Below the pieces are notes generated by a model that worked only from the letters and a program-made list of their open reading frames with translations, was not told the DNA's origin and did no database searches. Shown in pieces: positions 1-7,874 of a stretch of DNA of 35,279 nt. The translations under genes were made by a program, and so were the position numbers. Every line of letters begins with the position of its first letter. Position 1 is the stretch's first letter. The stretch spans positions 1 to 35,279 of the forward strand of contig NCRB01000029.1 in NCBI GenBank assembly GCA_002894665.1, written 5' to 3'. This DNA is from Salinivenus iranica. Lineage in GTDB: Bacteria; Bacteroidota; Rhodothermia; Rhodothermales; Salinibacteraceae.

Positions 1-197
1 GAATAGAACTGCATCACAAGAAGCGCGCCCACCAACGCCACAAGCCCCCCAAGCACGCCCCCCCGCCACGTCGCGATCTCGTACGCGTCACTCTGCGGAA
101 CGACCACCGGCACAATTTCCCCGGCCGTGCGCTCCTCGGCCCGTTGAACAGCCGCGCGCACCCGATCGTGGTCGAGCGTATCAATCAGCGTCTGCAT
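1..197 (-). CDS. TPM-domain membrane protein, 5' part only (truncated by window edge)
   Basis: The first 65 codons of a minus-strand gene begin at ATG 197 and run off the left edge. The product starts MQTLIDTLDHDRVRAAVQRA, followed by an AEERTAGEIVPVVV stretch and a hydrophobic run (GGVLGGLVALVGALLVM, about residues 45-61) that looks like a membrane helix. A helix ending in 'AE..T.GEI.PV' followed by membrane segments is characteristic of one branch of the TPM (DUF477, YgcG/Psb32-like) family, membrane proteins of poorly defined function, some linked to repair of photosystems or envelope protein handling. It lies 25 bp downstream of the zinc-ribbon/TPR gene on the same strand and is probably co-transcribed with it. 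The family call rests on the N-terminus only. Confidence 0.6.
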   Translation of the reverse strand, partial: MQTLIDTLDHDRVRAAVQRAEERTAGEIVPVVVPQSDAYEIATWRGGVLGGLVALVGALLVMQFY

Positions 198-222
198 AAC
201 AAAAAACGACAGGCGTCTGGAC

Positions 223-1572
223 TTACTGTGAGGAGGCCCCCGGTTGTTGTACAGACGAGCCTCCGCCCGACCCGGCGCGCTGCTCCTGGATCACGTCAAT
301 TGCCCGTTGGGCCTGCTTCTGAAACGGCTCTCCCTCAGCGGCGTGACGCTTCACAGCCTCAAACTCCCGCAGGGCCTCATCCAGCCGGTTGATCTGCAGA
401 AGCGCAAGCCCTTTCTGAAACCGCGCGGGCACAAACGTCGAATCCTCCTCCACAACGCCGTTGATCGCCCGGATGCCGCGCATCGGGCTGTTCGTCAGAA
501 GGTACGCCTCGCCCATCCGGGTGCGGGCGTCCAGGTCCTCCGGGCGCTGATCGGCGACGGCCCCGTACGCCTCCGCCACGTGCCGGGCCACTTCCAGGGC
601 CTGCTGCCGGTTGCCCTCCCCCTGCAGCTTCCGCATCCACTTGTACAGAAGGTCTGCGGCCCGCCGGCGGTCCTCGACCGCCCCGGTCGCATCGGCCACG
701 TCGTCCTGTACCGAGGCCGCACGGCCGGGCGCACCGGCCCCAATCAGCAAGTTGACGAGCTCGGCCTGCACCGAGCGGCGCGCCCCGTCGTCCGCGTTCT
801 CAACCTCCTGGCGGAGCGAATCCACCTGGGTCGCCATTGCGCCCGCCAGAGAGGTGCCAGACTCGTCCACCAACGTTCCGAGATCGGTCCGGGAGGTCGC
901 CCCGGACGAGGAAGAGGAAGACGCGGAGCCGCCTCCGCCCCCTGCCATCGGGGCGGTCCCGCCGCCCGGCGTGCTGCCCCCCTGTGGCGGACCTGCCTGC
1001 TGCTGGGAAGACTGCGGTCCCGAGGATCCGTCGCTGCCCCCCCAGTCGTACTGCTGGCTCCATCGCGTCGCGAAGAACAATCCGATGATGAGCACCAGCG
1101 CGCCCCCGATCACCAGGGTCACCTGCTGGCCCATCGCCTTCTGGCTGGACGTATCGTCCGCCACATCGGGCATGTCCGCGGTCCCCGTCGCCGTGGGCGT
1201 CTCGGATTCCCCCGTGGGCAAATCGGCCGCCACCGGGCGCGTGCCCTCGGGCGCCGACGGGGTAGACACCTCCTGCAGCTCTTCCCCGCACCGACTACAG
1301 TAGCGGGCCCCTCCGGGGTTTTCCCATCCACACTGGTTGCAGTAGACGGCCGGGGGCGAAGAGGAGGCATTCTCGTGCTCGCCCGCGGAAGGCGTCTCGT
1401 CCGCGGGCGGCGTCTCGTCCGGGCCCGGTGGTTCTTCCGAATCTGCGTCGGACGGGTCGGCCGGGAGGGCTTCGTCGTCGGACGAAAGAGACGCCCCACA
1501 GAGCGTGCATCGATCAGTATCCGCGGAGACGCGTGCGCCGCAGGACGGGCAGGTCAGCGTATGGTCAGACAT
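223..1572 (-). CDS. double zinc-ribbon, single-TM, TPR-like protein
   Basis: The predicted protein has 449 aa. I chose ATG 1572 (MSDHTLTCPSCG) because the first zinc ribbon starts there; an in-frame ATG 24 bases upstream would add only eight residues. Two zinc ribbons are visible: C8/C11-C22/C25 and C78/C81-C92/C95. They are separated by a Pro/Glu/Asp-rich linker with a short internal repeat (GCGTCTCGTCC twice near 1390-1430). A hydrophobic helix follows at about 151-169, then a Gly/Ser/Gln-rich linker (about 175-230), then an alpha-helical region (about 245-430) resembling TPR repeats, for example 'A..RMGEAYLL..SPMRGIRAI' and 'A.FQKGLALLQINRLDEALREFE'. The topology suggests ribbons in the cytoplasm and TPRs outside. 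Partners and function are unknown; it is probably an envelope scaffold. It sits between the HU gene (47 bp upstream) and a TPM-domain gene (25 bp downstream). Confidence 0.8.
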   Translation of the reverse strand: MSDHTLTCPSCGARVSADTDRCTLCGASLSSDDEALPADPSDADSEEPPGPDETPPADETPSAGEHENASSSPPAVYCNQCGWENPGGARYCSRCGEELQEVSTPSAPEGTRPVAADLPTGESETPTATGTADMPDVADDTSSQKAMGQQVTLVIGGALVLIIGLFFATRWSQQYDWGGSDGSSGPQSSQQQAGPPQGGSTPGGGTAPMAGGGGGSASSSSSSGATSRTDLGTLVDESGTSLAGAMATQVDSLRQEVENADDGARRSVQAELVNLLIGAGAPGRAASVQDDVADATGAVEDRRRAADLLYKWMRKLQGEGNRQQALEVARHVAEAYGAVADQRPEDLDARTRMGEAYLLTNSPMRGIRAINGVVEEDSTFVPARFQKGLALLQINRLDEALREFEAVKRHAAEGEPFQKQAQRAIDVIQEQRAGSGGGSSVQQPGASSQ

Positions 1573-1619
1573 AAAGGAGGGGGATCGTACAACCAAACGA
1601 AACGGAAGACGGGACGCAC

Positions 1620-1913
1620 CTACTCGTCGGCCTGGTGCGTCTCGTCGACGTCCTCGCGAAACTGACGCGAGGGACGAAAGACCGGCTCGTACCGGTCCTC
1701 AATGTGTACCGGCTCGTTGGTCTGTGGGTTGCGCCCAGTGCGTGGCGCGCGGTGCTCCACCTCGAACACCCCGAACCCACGCAGCTCGATGCGCTCCCCC
1801 TCCTCCATCGCCTGCTGCACCGTGGTCATGAACCCCTCCACAACGGCTTTGGTCTCTACCTTGGTCAGTCCAGTGCCCTCTGCAATGCGATCAACAATAT
1901 CGGCCTTGGTCAC
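1620..1913 (-). CDS. HU/IHF-family DNA-binding protein
   Basis: This is a 97-aa histone-like protein that bends and compacts DNA as a dimer. I place the start at GTG 1913, which gives the canonical beginning '(M)TKADIVDRIAEGTGLTK'; longer readings add an unrelated N-terminus. Visible family signatures are 'IELRGFGVFEV' in the body and the arm 'HRAPRTGRNPQTNEPVHI', which holds the conserved proline-containing RNPQT tip that intercalates in the minor groove. The C-terminus is unusually acidic (EDVDETHQADE), as expected in a salt-in halophile. The predicted length is normal for the family (90-100 aa). It is first in a minus-strand run with the zinc-ribbon and TPM genes. HU and IHF-like paralogues cannot be separated by eye. 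Confidence 0.92.
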   Translation of the reverse strand: MTKADIVDRIAEGTGLTKVETKAVVEGFMTTVQQAMEEGERIELRGFGVFEVEHRAPRTGRNPQTNEPVHIEDRYEPVFRPSRQFREDVDETHQADE

Positions 1914-2131
1914 GGGAGGAACCGGGGCGAACCCGGCGTTTGTCGCACAGATAGTGGAATTGGATAGATAGAAACGCATGAGCCCCGTTCGGTGATTCCA
2001 TTGCCGCTGATTGTCTTGCGGAAATCTGCCTAGGCACCCGCCGGGGGGGCAAGAAACATTCACCGGTCAATTGAGAAGGATATTCGCGGTACGAATCGCC
2101 CATCTTCCCGTTCGCGACCTTCCCCCTCCCA

Positions 2132-5100
2132 ATGCGTTCTCGTCTTACGGCCCTGTCATTGATCGCCCTGCTCCTGGTGCCAACCGTAAGCGCCCAATCC
2201 CCCGAGGACTGGGCCCAGGAGGTTGACTACGACATGGACATCCGGCTGAACACCGAGACGCATCGGGTGGATGGTCACCAGGTCCTCACCTACACCAACA
2301 ATTCGCCGGACACGCTCCACACCGTCTACTATCACCTGTACTTCAATGCCTTCCAGCCGCAGTCTATGATGGCGGAGCGGAACCGGCATCTCCCCGACCC
2401 CGACGGCCGTACGGTGCCGCGCATCTTCAACCTCTGGCCCAGCGAGCAAGGATGGCAGAAGGTAGAGTCGCTGACGCAGGACGGCACGCCCGTCTCGTAC
2501 AACATCAACGACACCGTGATGCGCGTGGAGCTCGCCGAGCCCATTCTCCCCGGCACCTCCACCACCTTCGAGATGCACTATCGCTCGCAGGTGCCCCTCC
2601 AAACCCGCCGCAGCGGACGCAACAGCCGGGGCGACAGCATCGACTACTCCATGACCCAGTGGTTTCCGAAGCTGGCCGAGTACGACGAGCGGGGCTGGCA
2701 CGCCAATTTCTACGTGAACCGCGAGTACTACGCCCCCTACGGCGAGTTCGACGTCCGCATTACCCTGCCCGCCGAGTACACGGTCGGGGCCACCGGCGTC
2801 CTCCAAAACCCTGAGGACATTGGCCACGGCTACGACATCGAGGGCGACGGCACCTGGCGGCCCGCCGACCTGCAGACCGACCATGACTCGCTCACGTGGC
2901 ACTTCCGCGCCGAGCACGTCCACAACTTCGCCTGGTCGGCCGACCCGGACTACATCCACGACAAGGTGACGGCCGACGGCACCACGCACCACATCCTGTA
3001 CAAGGAAGAGGTGGCCGAGCAGTGGCGCCCCCTGAAGAACGACATGCCGGAGCTGACGCGCTTCTTCAGCCAGGAGTACGGCGCCTATCCGTACCCGCAG
3101 ATGACGGTGGCGCAGGGCGGAGACGGCGGCATGGAGTACCCAATGTTCACCGTCGTGAGCAGCTACGACGGGCCCGCGTTCGAGGAGAAGAGCAGCTACC
3201 AATCCGTGCTCGGCACCACGGTCCACGAATTTGCCCACATGTGGTACTACTCGTCCCTCGGCAGCAACGAGGCCGACTATGCCTGGATGGATGAGGGCTT
3301 CACCAGCTACGCCACAGAGGAGGGCATGGCGCACCTCCTGGGGCGCCCCGCCCGGCACGTCGGCGCGCGGCAGAGCGTCGTGACGATGCACGACCTGGGC
3401 CTCGCGGAGCCGTTCAGCACGCCCGCCGACTGGTTCTCCACAAACCTGGCGTACGGGATCACGTCGTACCCCGGCGGACAGATGTTTGTCGACATGATGG
3501 GCTACGTGATCGGCGACGAGCAGCGCGATCAGTGGCTGAAGCGCTACTTCCGTGAACGCAAGGGTGAACACCCCGACCCCTTCGATCTCGAGCTGTTTGC
3601 TGAGCAGGAGAGCGGCCTTATGCTCGACTGGTACTTCTGGCAGTTTACCGAGTCGACCCGCACGGTGGACGACGCCATCACCGACCTGGAGCAGCAGCGA
3701 CGGGGCGACAGCGTGCAGGTGGACCTGACCCTGGAACGAAAGGGGTCCGTCCGGATGCCGCAGGACGTGAAGCTGACCCTGGCCGACGGCTCTACGCAGT
3801 GGATCAACGTGCCGCTCGCCTCGATGCACGGGCACAAGCCGGTGGCCGACGACTGGATCGTGGCGGACGACTGGCCGTGGGTGGCCCCCGAACACACGGT
3901 GTCGGTGACGGTGCCCGCCGAGGTCGAGGCAGCCGTGATCGATCCCAACGGGCAGACCCCGGATGTGAACCGCCTCAACAACAGCGCCTCGTTCCCCCTG
4001 GAGGCCCGCTTCCTGCGCGCCCCGCAGTCCGACTGGTTTGACTACCAGGTGGGGGTCCGCCCGCTGTTTGGCTACGCCCACGACTTCGGATTCGGAGGGG
4101 GCGTGCAGGCCCGCGGGCAGTATTTTCGCGGGGCCCACCGCCTCCGTACCACACTCACCCTGTGGCCCGAGGTGCTGTTCTCAGATGGGGCAGACCCCTC
4201 ACTTCCCGGCGAATTTGCCGATCCGAATCTCAGCACCAGGGAGAGTGACATTGGCTCCTGGATCGACGGCCTCGACTACGAGCTTCACTACGAGCGTCCG
4301 TTTGATCCCTTCGGTGCCCGCGCCACCCTCGAACTATCGTCCATGAAGCACCTGGGCATCCTGGAAAACCGACTGTCGTTCCACATTCCCCTTCACTCCC
4401 CATTGGCCGACACGGAGGAGCGCCTGCAGTTTGCCCTGCTCCAGCAGTGGAACCCGAGTGACCGGGCCTATGGGCTTGATCGTACAACGACCAACCCAAG
4501 TAATCCGTGGGGTCAGTCCCACTCGGTCTCCGGCCGTCTGCAGTATTCGGTCCAGGAGGGGAGCGACCGAATCGATGTCACCGCGGAGGTCGGGGGCGCC
4601 CTTCAGCCCTATCAGGCCGCGGGCCGCACTGCGCCCTCTGCGCTGGACCAGGTGTCGCGTCTGTCCCTTACTGCCCAGCAGCAGGCCAACCTCGGCCCCC
4701 TCACCGGACAGGCCGCCTTTCAATTCGGCCTTGGCGCCGACGGGCTGCTTCCACACAAGCAATTCGTGCTGGGCGGGCGCTCCATCCAGTCCCAGTGGCG
4801 AAACGACACCTACCGCCAGGCGAGTGCCGCGTTCGAGCGTCCAGTGTCCGACGCGCACCTCGTGGGTTTCGGCCCCGCAGGACCGGTCGCGTATCTCCGC
4901 TCGGAAACCGCCGCGTTTGAGCGGTTCGGGCGCACCGGCGAAAACACCCTGGCGGGGCGCGTGTCGCTCGGCGGCCATCCCTTCGCGTCCGTGAACGCCC
5001 TCTCGCCCCTCCGGCTCTCCGCCTTCTCCGGCCTCGGCACCGTCTGGAGCGAGGGCGCCTTCCTCGCAGGCCTCGAGGCCGACGATCTGGTGGGCGACGC

Positions 5101-5284
5101 CGGGATTGGGGCCCGCTACAGCCTCTCCGAGATCCCGCACCTCCGCCGCTGGACGGCCCAGTCCGACGTTCTGCAGGGCCTGGATGTGGTGGCGAAGTTT
5201 CCGCTCTGGGCCAGCGACCCGGACCTGATTGAGGCTGGACAGGACGAGTTCGCCTTTCGCTGGCTCATTGGGGTCGAGCTTTAG
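2132..5284 (+). CDS. secreted M1-family metallopeptidase with C-terminal beta-barrel-like domain
   Basis: The 1050-aa protein has a Sec signal peptide (MRSRLTALSLIALLLVPTVSAQ). The N-terminal half is a gluzincin aminopeptidase. The zinc site HEFAH is at 365-369, the third ligand E388 lies in 'WMDEGF' (correct HEXXH-X18-E spacing), and the substrate-binding 'GGMEYP' motif lies upstream. The last roughly 420 residues (from about 630) are not peptidase-like. They alternate polar and hydrophobic residues, carry aromatic girdles, contain 'LGGRSIQSQWRND' and end in 'FAFRWLIGVEL', typical of a final outer-membrane barrel strand. I infer a surface or periplasm-facing peptidase anchored by its own barrel. 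The family normally removes N-terminal residues from peptides, but the substrate here is unknown. Its stop overlaps the end of a convergent small ORF. A divergent 218-bp spacer separates it from the HU gene. Confidence 0.9.
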   Translation: MRSRLTALSLIALLLVPTVSAQSPEDWAQEVDYDMDIRLNTETHRVDGHQVLTYTNNSPDTLHTVYYHLYFNAFQPQSMMAERNRHLPDPDGRTVPRIFNLWPSEQGWQKVESLTQDGTPVSYNINDTVMRVELAEPILPGTSTTFEMHYRSQVPLQTRRSGRNSRGDSIDYSMTQWFPKLAEYDERGWHANFYVNREYYAPYGEFDVRITLPAEYTVGATGVLQNPEDIGHGYDIEGDGTWRPADLQTDHDSLTWHFRAEHVHNFAWSADPDYIHDKVTADGTTHHILYKEEVAEQWRPLKNDMPELTRFFSQEYGAYPYPQMTVAQGGDGGMEYPMFTVVSSYDGPAFEEKSSYQSVLGTTVHEFAHMWYYSSLGSNEADYAWMDEGFTSYATEEGMAHLLGRPARHVGARQSVVTMHDLGLAEPFSTPADWFSTNLAYGITSYPGGQMFVDMMGYVIGDEQRDQWLKRYFRERKGEHPDPFDLELFAEQESGLMLDWYFWQFTESTRTVDDAITDLEQQRRGDSVQVDLTLERKGSVRMPQDVKLTLADGSTQWINVPLASMHGHKPVADDWIVADDWPWVAPEHTVSVTVPAEVEAAVIDPNGQTPDVNRLNNSASFPLEARFLRAPQSDWFDYQVGVRPLFGYAHDFGFGGGVQARGQYFRGAHRLRTTLTLWPEVLFSDGADPSLPGEFADPNLSTRESDIGSWIDGLDYELHYERPFDPFGARATLELSSMKHLGILENRLSFHIPLHSPLADTEERLQFALLQQWNPSDRAYGLDRTTTNPSNPWGQSHSVSGRLQYSVQEGSDRIDVTAEVGGALQPYQAAGRTAPSALDQVSRLSLTAQQQANLGPLTGQAAFQFGLGADGLLPHKQFVLGGRSIQSQWRNDTYRQASAAFERPVSDAHLVGFGPAGPVAYLRSETAAFERFGRTGENTLAGRVSLGGHPFASVNALSPLRLSAFSGLGTVWSEGAFLAGLEADDLVGDAGIGARYSLSEIPHLRRWTAQSDVLQGLDVVAKFPLWASDPDLIEAGQDEFAFRWLIGVEL

Positions 5285-5453
5285 CGACCCGGCCCGTTGT
5301 CCTCGCGCATCTCGCGCTGCCGCATCGGCATGGCATCAATCGTATCGAAGAGCGATCGGGCCGTCACGGGCTCGGGGGCGCGGCCCTCCCCACGTTCAGG
5401 GGAATCGGCAGGAGGACGCACCAGAGCAGAAGACGCGCCATGGAGCCACTCAT
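5281..5453 (-). pseudogene. tiny secreted ORF coupled to the FAD oxidoreductase gene, apparently frameshifted
   Basis: The ATG at 5453 overlaps the TGA of the upstream FAD oxidoreductase gene as ATGA, the usual sign of translational coupling. The intact frame is only 29 codons: MSGSMARLLLWCVLLPIPLNVGRAAPPSP then TGA at 5366-5364. Its first part looks like a signal peptide. In a neighbouring frame the sequence stays open over the same C/G-rich stretch and reads on as 'EPVTARSLFDTIDAMP' and 'MRQREMREDNGPGR' to a TAA at 5283-5281, which overlaps the stop of the M1 peptidase gene. A single-base change near the C5 run (about 5373-5385) would give a roughly 57-aa secreted protein. This may be a real small gene with a sequencing or natural frameshift, or two chance frames. 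I do not recognise a family. Confidence 0.35.
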
Positions 5454-6706
5454 TGCGAGGAGGAGTGACGATTTTGGGCGGACGTGGAGGGGGACGATGG
5501 ATGGGACCGGGGCTGCGTGTCCGACGTCGGCCCGTCCGGATCGAACCGGTCGGCAGAAAAAAGATCGTACCCGTCCGGCTGCGATTTTCCACCGACCAGG
5601 TCGGCCAGCAGGCGCCCCATCCGAAACCCGTAGCCCATGCCGTGCCCCGTAAAGCCCGTGGCGAACACGCTTCCGGGCAGGCCGGGCACCGGCCCCACCA
5701 CCGGCCGCCCGTCCGGCGAGAAGGTCATCGTGCCGCTCCACCGCCGCTCGATCGGCATGGCCTGCGTCCAGGGAAAATGCCGGTGGAGGTAGCGCTCGAT
5801 AGCCGCCTGCACGGCGGGCGTAGTCGCGTCGGTCGCCGTCGCCTCCGCCTCGGTGTGCGAGTGACGCCCCCCGCCCGCGAGGACCATCCCGTCCTCCAGC
5901 TGCCGCACGTAGAACGCGCCGCCGTGGGAGTAGATTGGAACCGACGCGTGCTGGCGTTCGGCGGCCTGCGTGCTCAGCATCTGGGCCCGCATCGGCTGCG
6001 CAAACGAGCGGAGCGACGGGACCAGGGACGGAAGGGACGCCCCCATCGCGAGCACCGCCTGGTCGGCCCGGAGGCGGAGGTGAGGCGTGCGCAGGGTGAC
6101 CCCCGGCTCACCGTCGTCTAGGGCCTCGACGGGGTGCTGCGTACGCACGTCAGCGCCGCTCTCCGCGGCGATGTGGTGGACGAGCCGCAGGGGATTTACA
6201 ACCGCCCCCGTCGTCACGAAGAGGCTTCCGGCAAAGCCCGAGGCCCGAAGCCGTGCATTCGTCTTGTCCGCGTCCAGGTGCACAACCGGCGCCCCGGCGG
6301 CCCGGAGGCGCGGCACACAGTCTTGCAGGCGCTGATTCTCCGCCTCCGTGGCGGCCACGGTGAGGCTCCCGTCCGATCGCCAGCCAAAGGTCGACGTGTG
6401 CAGCTCGGACGACAGCAGGTCCCGATTGTCGCGCGTAAAGTGCCAGAGGCGGCGAGCGGCCCGGCGGCCGTACCGTTCAATATCGGACAGAAAATCGACA
6501 TCCGTCCCCTGCACGACAAAGCCCGCATTTCGGCCGCTGGCCCCGGCCCCGAGCGTGTCGGCTTCGACAATTGCCACGTCCAGAGAGGGCTGACGCCGCC
6601 GAAGCCAGTAGGCGGTCGAGCACCCCACGATCCCGCCCCCCACAACAATCACGTCGTACACCGTTTCGTGCTTACGGTGGGCATGCTGCCAAATCGAAGT
6701 GGTCAT
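5450..6706 (-). CDS. FAD-dependent amine/amino-acid oxidoreductase (DAO fold)
   Basis: The 418-aa protein starts at ATG 6706 (MTTSIWQHAHRKHETVYDVI), just before the dinucleotide-binding motif GGGIVG (23-28). The 'GASGRNAGFV' segment and the C-terminal 'SPDGRPVVGPVPG...GFTGHGMGYGFRMGRLLADL' are hallmarks of the DAO superfamily that oxidises amino acids, sarcosine, glycine or gamma-glutamylputrescine using FAD and oxygen or a quinone. The N-terminal leader before the Rossmann motif resembles that of PuuB/OrdL-type enzymes, but no substrate-specific feature is clear and no polyamine genes lie nearby. It is cytoplasmic, without a signal peptide. It follows the AcuI-type gene by 110 bp on the same strand, and its TGA overlaps the ATG of a tiny downstream ORF. 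Confidence 0.88.
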   Translation of the reverse strand: MTTSIWQHAHRKHETVYDVIVVGGGIVGCSTAYWLRRRQPSLDVAIVEADTLGAGASGRNAGFVVQGTDVDFLSDIERYGRRAARRLWHFTRDNRDLLSSELHTSTFGWRSDGSLTVAATEAENQRLQDCVPRLRAAGAPVVHLDADKTNARLRASGFAGSLFVTTGAVVNPLRLVHHIAAESGADVRTQHPVEALDDGEPGVTLRTPHLRLRADQAVLAMGASLPSLVPSLRSFAQPMRAQMLSTQAAERQHASVPIYSHGGAFYVRQLEDGMVLAGGGRHSHTEAEATATDATTPAVQAAIERYLHRHFPWTQAMPIERRWSGTMTFSPDGRPVVGPVPGLPGSVFATGFTGHGMGYGFRMGRLLADLVGGKSQPDGYDLFSADRFDPDGPTSDTQPRSHPSSPSTSAQNRHSSSQ

Positions 6707-6816
6707 ACCGGCGGTGGAGACGGAGCAGAGAGAGCGAGCACGCGACAGGAGTACCGTACGTGCCCCCGGCACTCCCGGTTCGCCCCACCGCGGACTTCCG
6801 GCGCTGCGTACATCTG

Positions 6817-7818
6817 CTACGACTGCACGTCCACCACAACCCGTCCCCGAATGGCGCCCCTCAGGACCTCTCGGCTCACCGAGGGAATCTCCTCAAGCCC
6901 AATTGTACGGGCGGTCATCTGCTCGAAATCCTCATCGGACAGGGTCGTCGCCAGGCGCTCCCAGGCCGTCCGGCGCCGGTCGTTGGGGCAGGTATTGGAA
7001 TCGATGCCCAGCAGGTTGACGCCGCGGAGGATGAACGGAAAGACCGTCGTCCGAAGCTCGTGCCCCCCGGCGTTCCCAAACGAGGCGACGCTTCCGTGGC
7101 GCTGGAGTTGAGCAATCAGCGTCGCCAGTGTCTGCCCGCCCACCGCATCAATCGCCCCGGCCCATCGGCCCGACTCCATCGGCCGCTCGGGACCGTCCTC
7201 AAATTCGTTTCGGGGCACGATGCGGGAGGCGCCGCGGGCCCGCAGGTACTCGTGGGCCTCGGTGCTTCCGGTCGAGGCCACCACCTCGTATCCGAGAGCG
7301 CCGAGAAGCGAAACCGCCATGCTTCCCGCTCCCCCCGACGCCCCGGTCACCACAACCTCTCCCCGCTCGGGCGTCACCGCGTGCTCCTGCAGGGCCATCA
7401 CAGAGAGCATGGCCGTAAATCCCGCGGTGCCCGCGATCATAGACTGCTTGGGCGTGAGCCCATCGGGAAGGGACACGAGCTTGCGGGCCGACACCTTTGC
7501 CCGCTGCGTATATCCTCCCCAGTCGACCTCTCCGAGTTGCCAGCCGGTGCCAATCACCCGGTCGCCCTCCACGAACGCGTCGGACGCACTCTCGAGCACG
7601 CGCCCCACGAGGTCGATGCCCGGCACCATCGGGTAGTCGCCCCGGATGATGTTTCCCTTTCCCGTGACGGCCAGCGCGTCTTTGTAGTTGAGGCTCGAAT
7701 ACAGCACCTGGAGCCGAACCTCGTCGTCGCCGGCATCGGGCACATGGTCGAGGGTCAACGACCGCACGTCCACGGTCAGCTCGCCATCCGAACGATCTAG
7801 GACCAGCGCGTCAAACAT
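6817..7818 (-). CDS. acuI: AcuI/YhdH-type NADPH-dependent oxidoreductase (acrylyl-CoA reductase family)
   Basis: The 333-aa MDR-superfamily protein lacks zinc ligands, as does the YhdH/YhfP/AcuI subgroup. Diagnostic segments are 'YSSLNYKDALAVTGKGNIIR', 'YPMVPGIDLVGRV', 'FTAMLSVMALQEHAV' and the nucleotide-binding 'VTGASGGAGSMAVSLLGALG' followed by 'VVASTGS'. Late in the protein 'LLGIDSNTCPNDRR' matches the subgroup's 'GIDS' loop. Known members reduce acryloyl-CoA to propionyl-CoA, which detoxifies this reactive intermediate in DMSP or 3-hydroxypropionate metabolism; some are annotated only as quinone oxidoreductases. No DMSP genes are visible here, so the physiological substrate is open. It sits 56 bp after the second amidohydrolase gene and 110 bp before the FAD oxidoreductase gene. 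Confidence 0.88.
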   Translation of the reverse strand: MFDALVLDRSDGELTVDVRSLTLDHVPDAGDDEVRLQVLYSSLNYKDALAVTGKGNIIRGDYPMVPGIDLVGRVLESASDAFVEGDRVIGTGWQLGEVDWGGYTQRAKVSARKLVSLPDGLTPKQSMIAGTAGFTAMLSVMALQEHAVTPERGEVVVTGASGGAGSMAVSLLGALGYEVVASTGSTEAHEYLRARGASRIVPRNEFEDGPERPMESGRWAGAIDAVGGQTLATLIAQLQRHGSVASFGNAGGHELRTTVFPFILRGVNLLGIDSNTCPNDRRRTAWERLATTLSDEDFEQMTARTIGLEEIPSVSREVLRGAIRGRVVVDVQS

Positions 7819-7874
7819 GACTCAGGCGGGCGGATCTAGAACGAAGAACGACCCCCCTCGGCGGGCCGCGGCGG

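Noticed and set aside
2156-4138. Minus-strand 660-codon open frame opposite the M1 peptidase gene.
   Set aside because: His/Val/Arg-rich translation with no motifs; a shadow produced by GC-rich codon bias. The plus strand has the zinc motif and signal peptide.
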